Notes under the pieces: model-generated | What the model was told of the DNA's origin: nothing | The model's input: the letters and a program-made list of their open reading frames with translations, nothing else | The model's database searches: none | From: an uncultured Porphyromonas sp. | Lineage (GTDB): Bacteria > Bacteroidota > Bacteroidia > Bacteroidales > Porphyromonadaceae | Reading direction: 5' to 3' | Length of the DNA: 7,309 nt | Assembly (NCBI GenBank): GCA_947253195.1 | Contig: CAMXXM010000066.1 | Location: forward strand, 1-7,309 | Translations under genes and position numbers: made by a program | Part shown: piece after piece, positions 7,233 through 7,309 of the stretch | Position numbering within the stretch: position 1 is the first letter of the stretch | How the letters are laid out: each line of letters begins with the position of its first letter

Positions 7233-7309
7233 CTGTCTCTTATACACATCTGGCGCTGGCGACGAAACCTTGTGGGTGTAGATCTCGGGGGTGGCCGTAT
7301 CATTAAAAA
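7233..7309 (+). other. Illumina Nextera adapter read-through (not biological)
   Basis: CTGTCTCTTATACACATCT at 7233-7251 is the exact 19-base Tn5 mosaic end used in Nextera libraries. It is followed by GGCGCTGGCGACGA (7252-7265; the standard adapter reads GACGCTGCCGACGA), a 10-base stretch in the i5 index position (7266-7275), a P5 reverse-complement-like block from GTGTAGATCTCGG at 7276 to CGTATCATT at 7304, and five A bases past the adapter end. The four mismatches to the standard adapter are all to G, as expected of low-quality late cycles on two-colour instruments. Translated in the main frame it yields AVSYTHL..., a familiar contaminant peptide. These bases should be trimmed. Confidence 0.98.

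Noticed and set aside
7233..7251. Tn5 mosaic end as evidence of a natural transposon insertion
   Set aside because: It is followed by sequencing primer, index and P5 adapter sequence, so it comes from library tagmentation and not from a Tn5 element in the genome.

Overview
The window is almost entirely one open reading frame on the + strand. It encodes a single giant multidomain protein and is cut at both ends. I number residues from the GTG at base 20 as residue 1, but the frame is open from base 2 with no stop upstream, so the true start probably lies outside the window. The authentic sequence ends at about base 7232. From 7233 onward the bases are an Illumina Nextera (Tn5) library adapter, and the apparent stop at 7304-7306 lies in that artefact. 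No complete gene, RNA gene, insertion sequence or CRISPR array is visible.

The protein has the build of a phage or conjugative-element 'polyvalent protein': a chain of DNA-handling, protease and toxin-like modules thought to act when an element enters a new cell. In order: an acidic N-terminus of unknown role; a possible BECR-fold nuclease-like domain (about 181-268); a charged coiled coil (375-487); a DdrB/ParB-like domain (about 535-720) with a helical extension; a zinc-metallopeptidase-like domain with an HExxGH motif (about 976-1200); a disordered linker (about 1206-1434); an N6-adenine DNA methyltransferase-like domain (about 1437-1720); a connecting region; and the start of an SNF2-type helicase (2239-2404), lost before its DExH box. 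The methyltransferase plus SNF2 pairing is common in mobile elements, and very long versions are frequent in Bacteroidota. A Bacteroidales phage, plasmid or ICE is my best guess, but no taxonomic marker is present. The adapter shows the contig came from a Nextera-type short-read library, possibly metagenomic.

The gene looks mosaic. Hand-counted GC is often 55-67% per 60-base line before about base 3620 and mostly 38-52% after it. An AT-richer patch (541-960, about 50%) covers the BECR-like domain. The linker at 3636-4320 holds the most unusual structure: a 58-codon reading frame (3999-4175) in a different frame, which looks more protein-like than the main frame it overlaps; four stops in its own frame just before its ATG; a duplicated block over its leader and first codons; and a series of Leu-Phe-Gly/Asp-like motifs in the main frame. 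My favoured reading is that this linker is, or was, a gene junction, with a small gene overlapped by or captured within the giant ORF.
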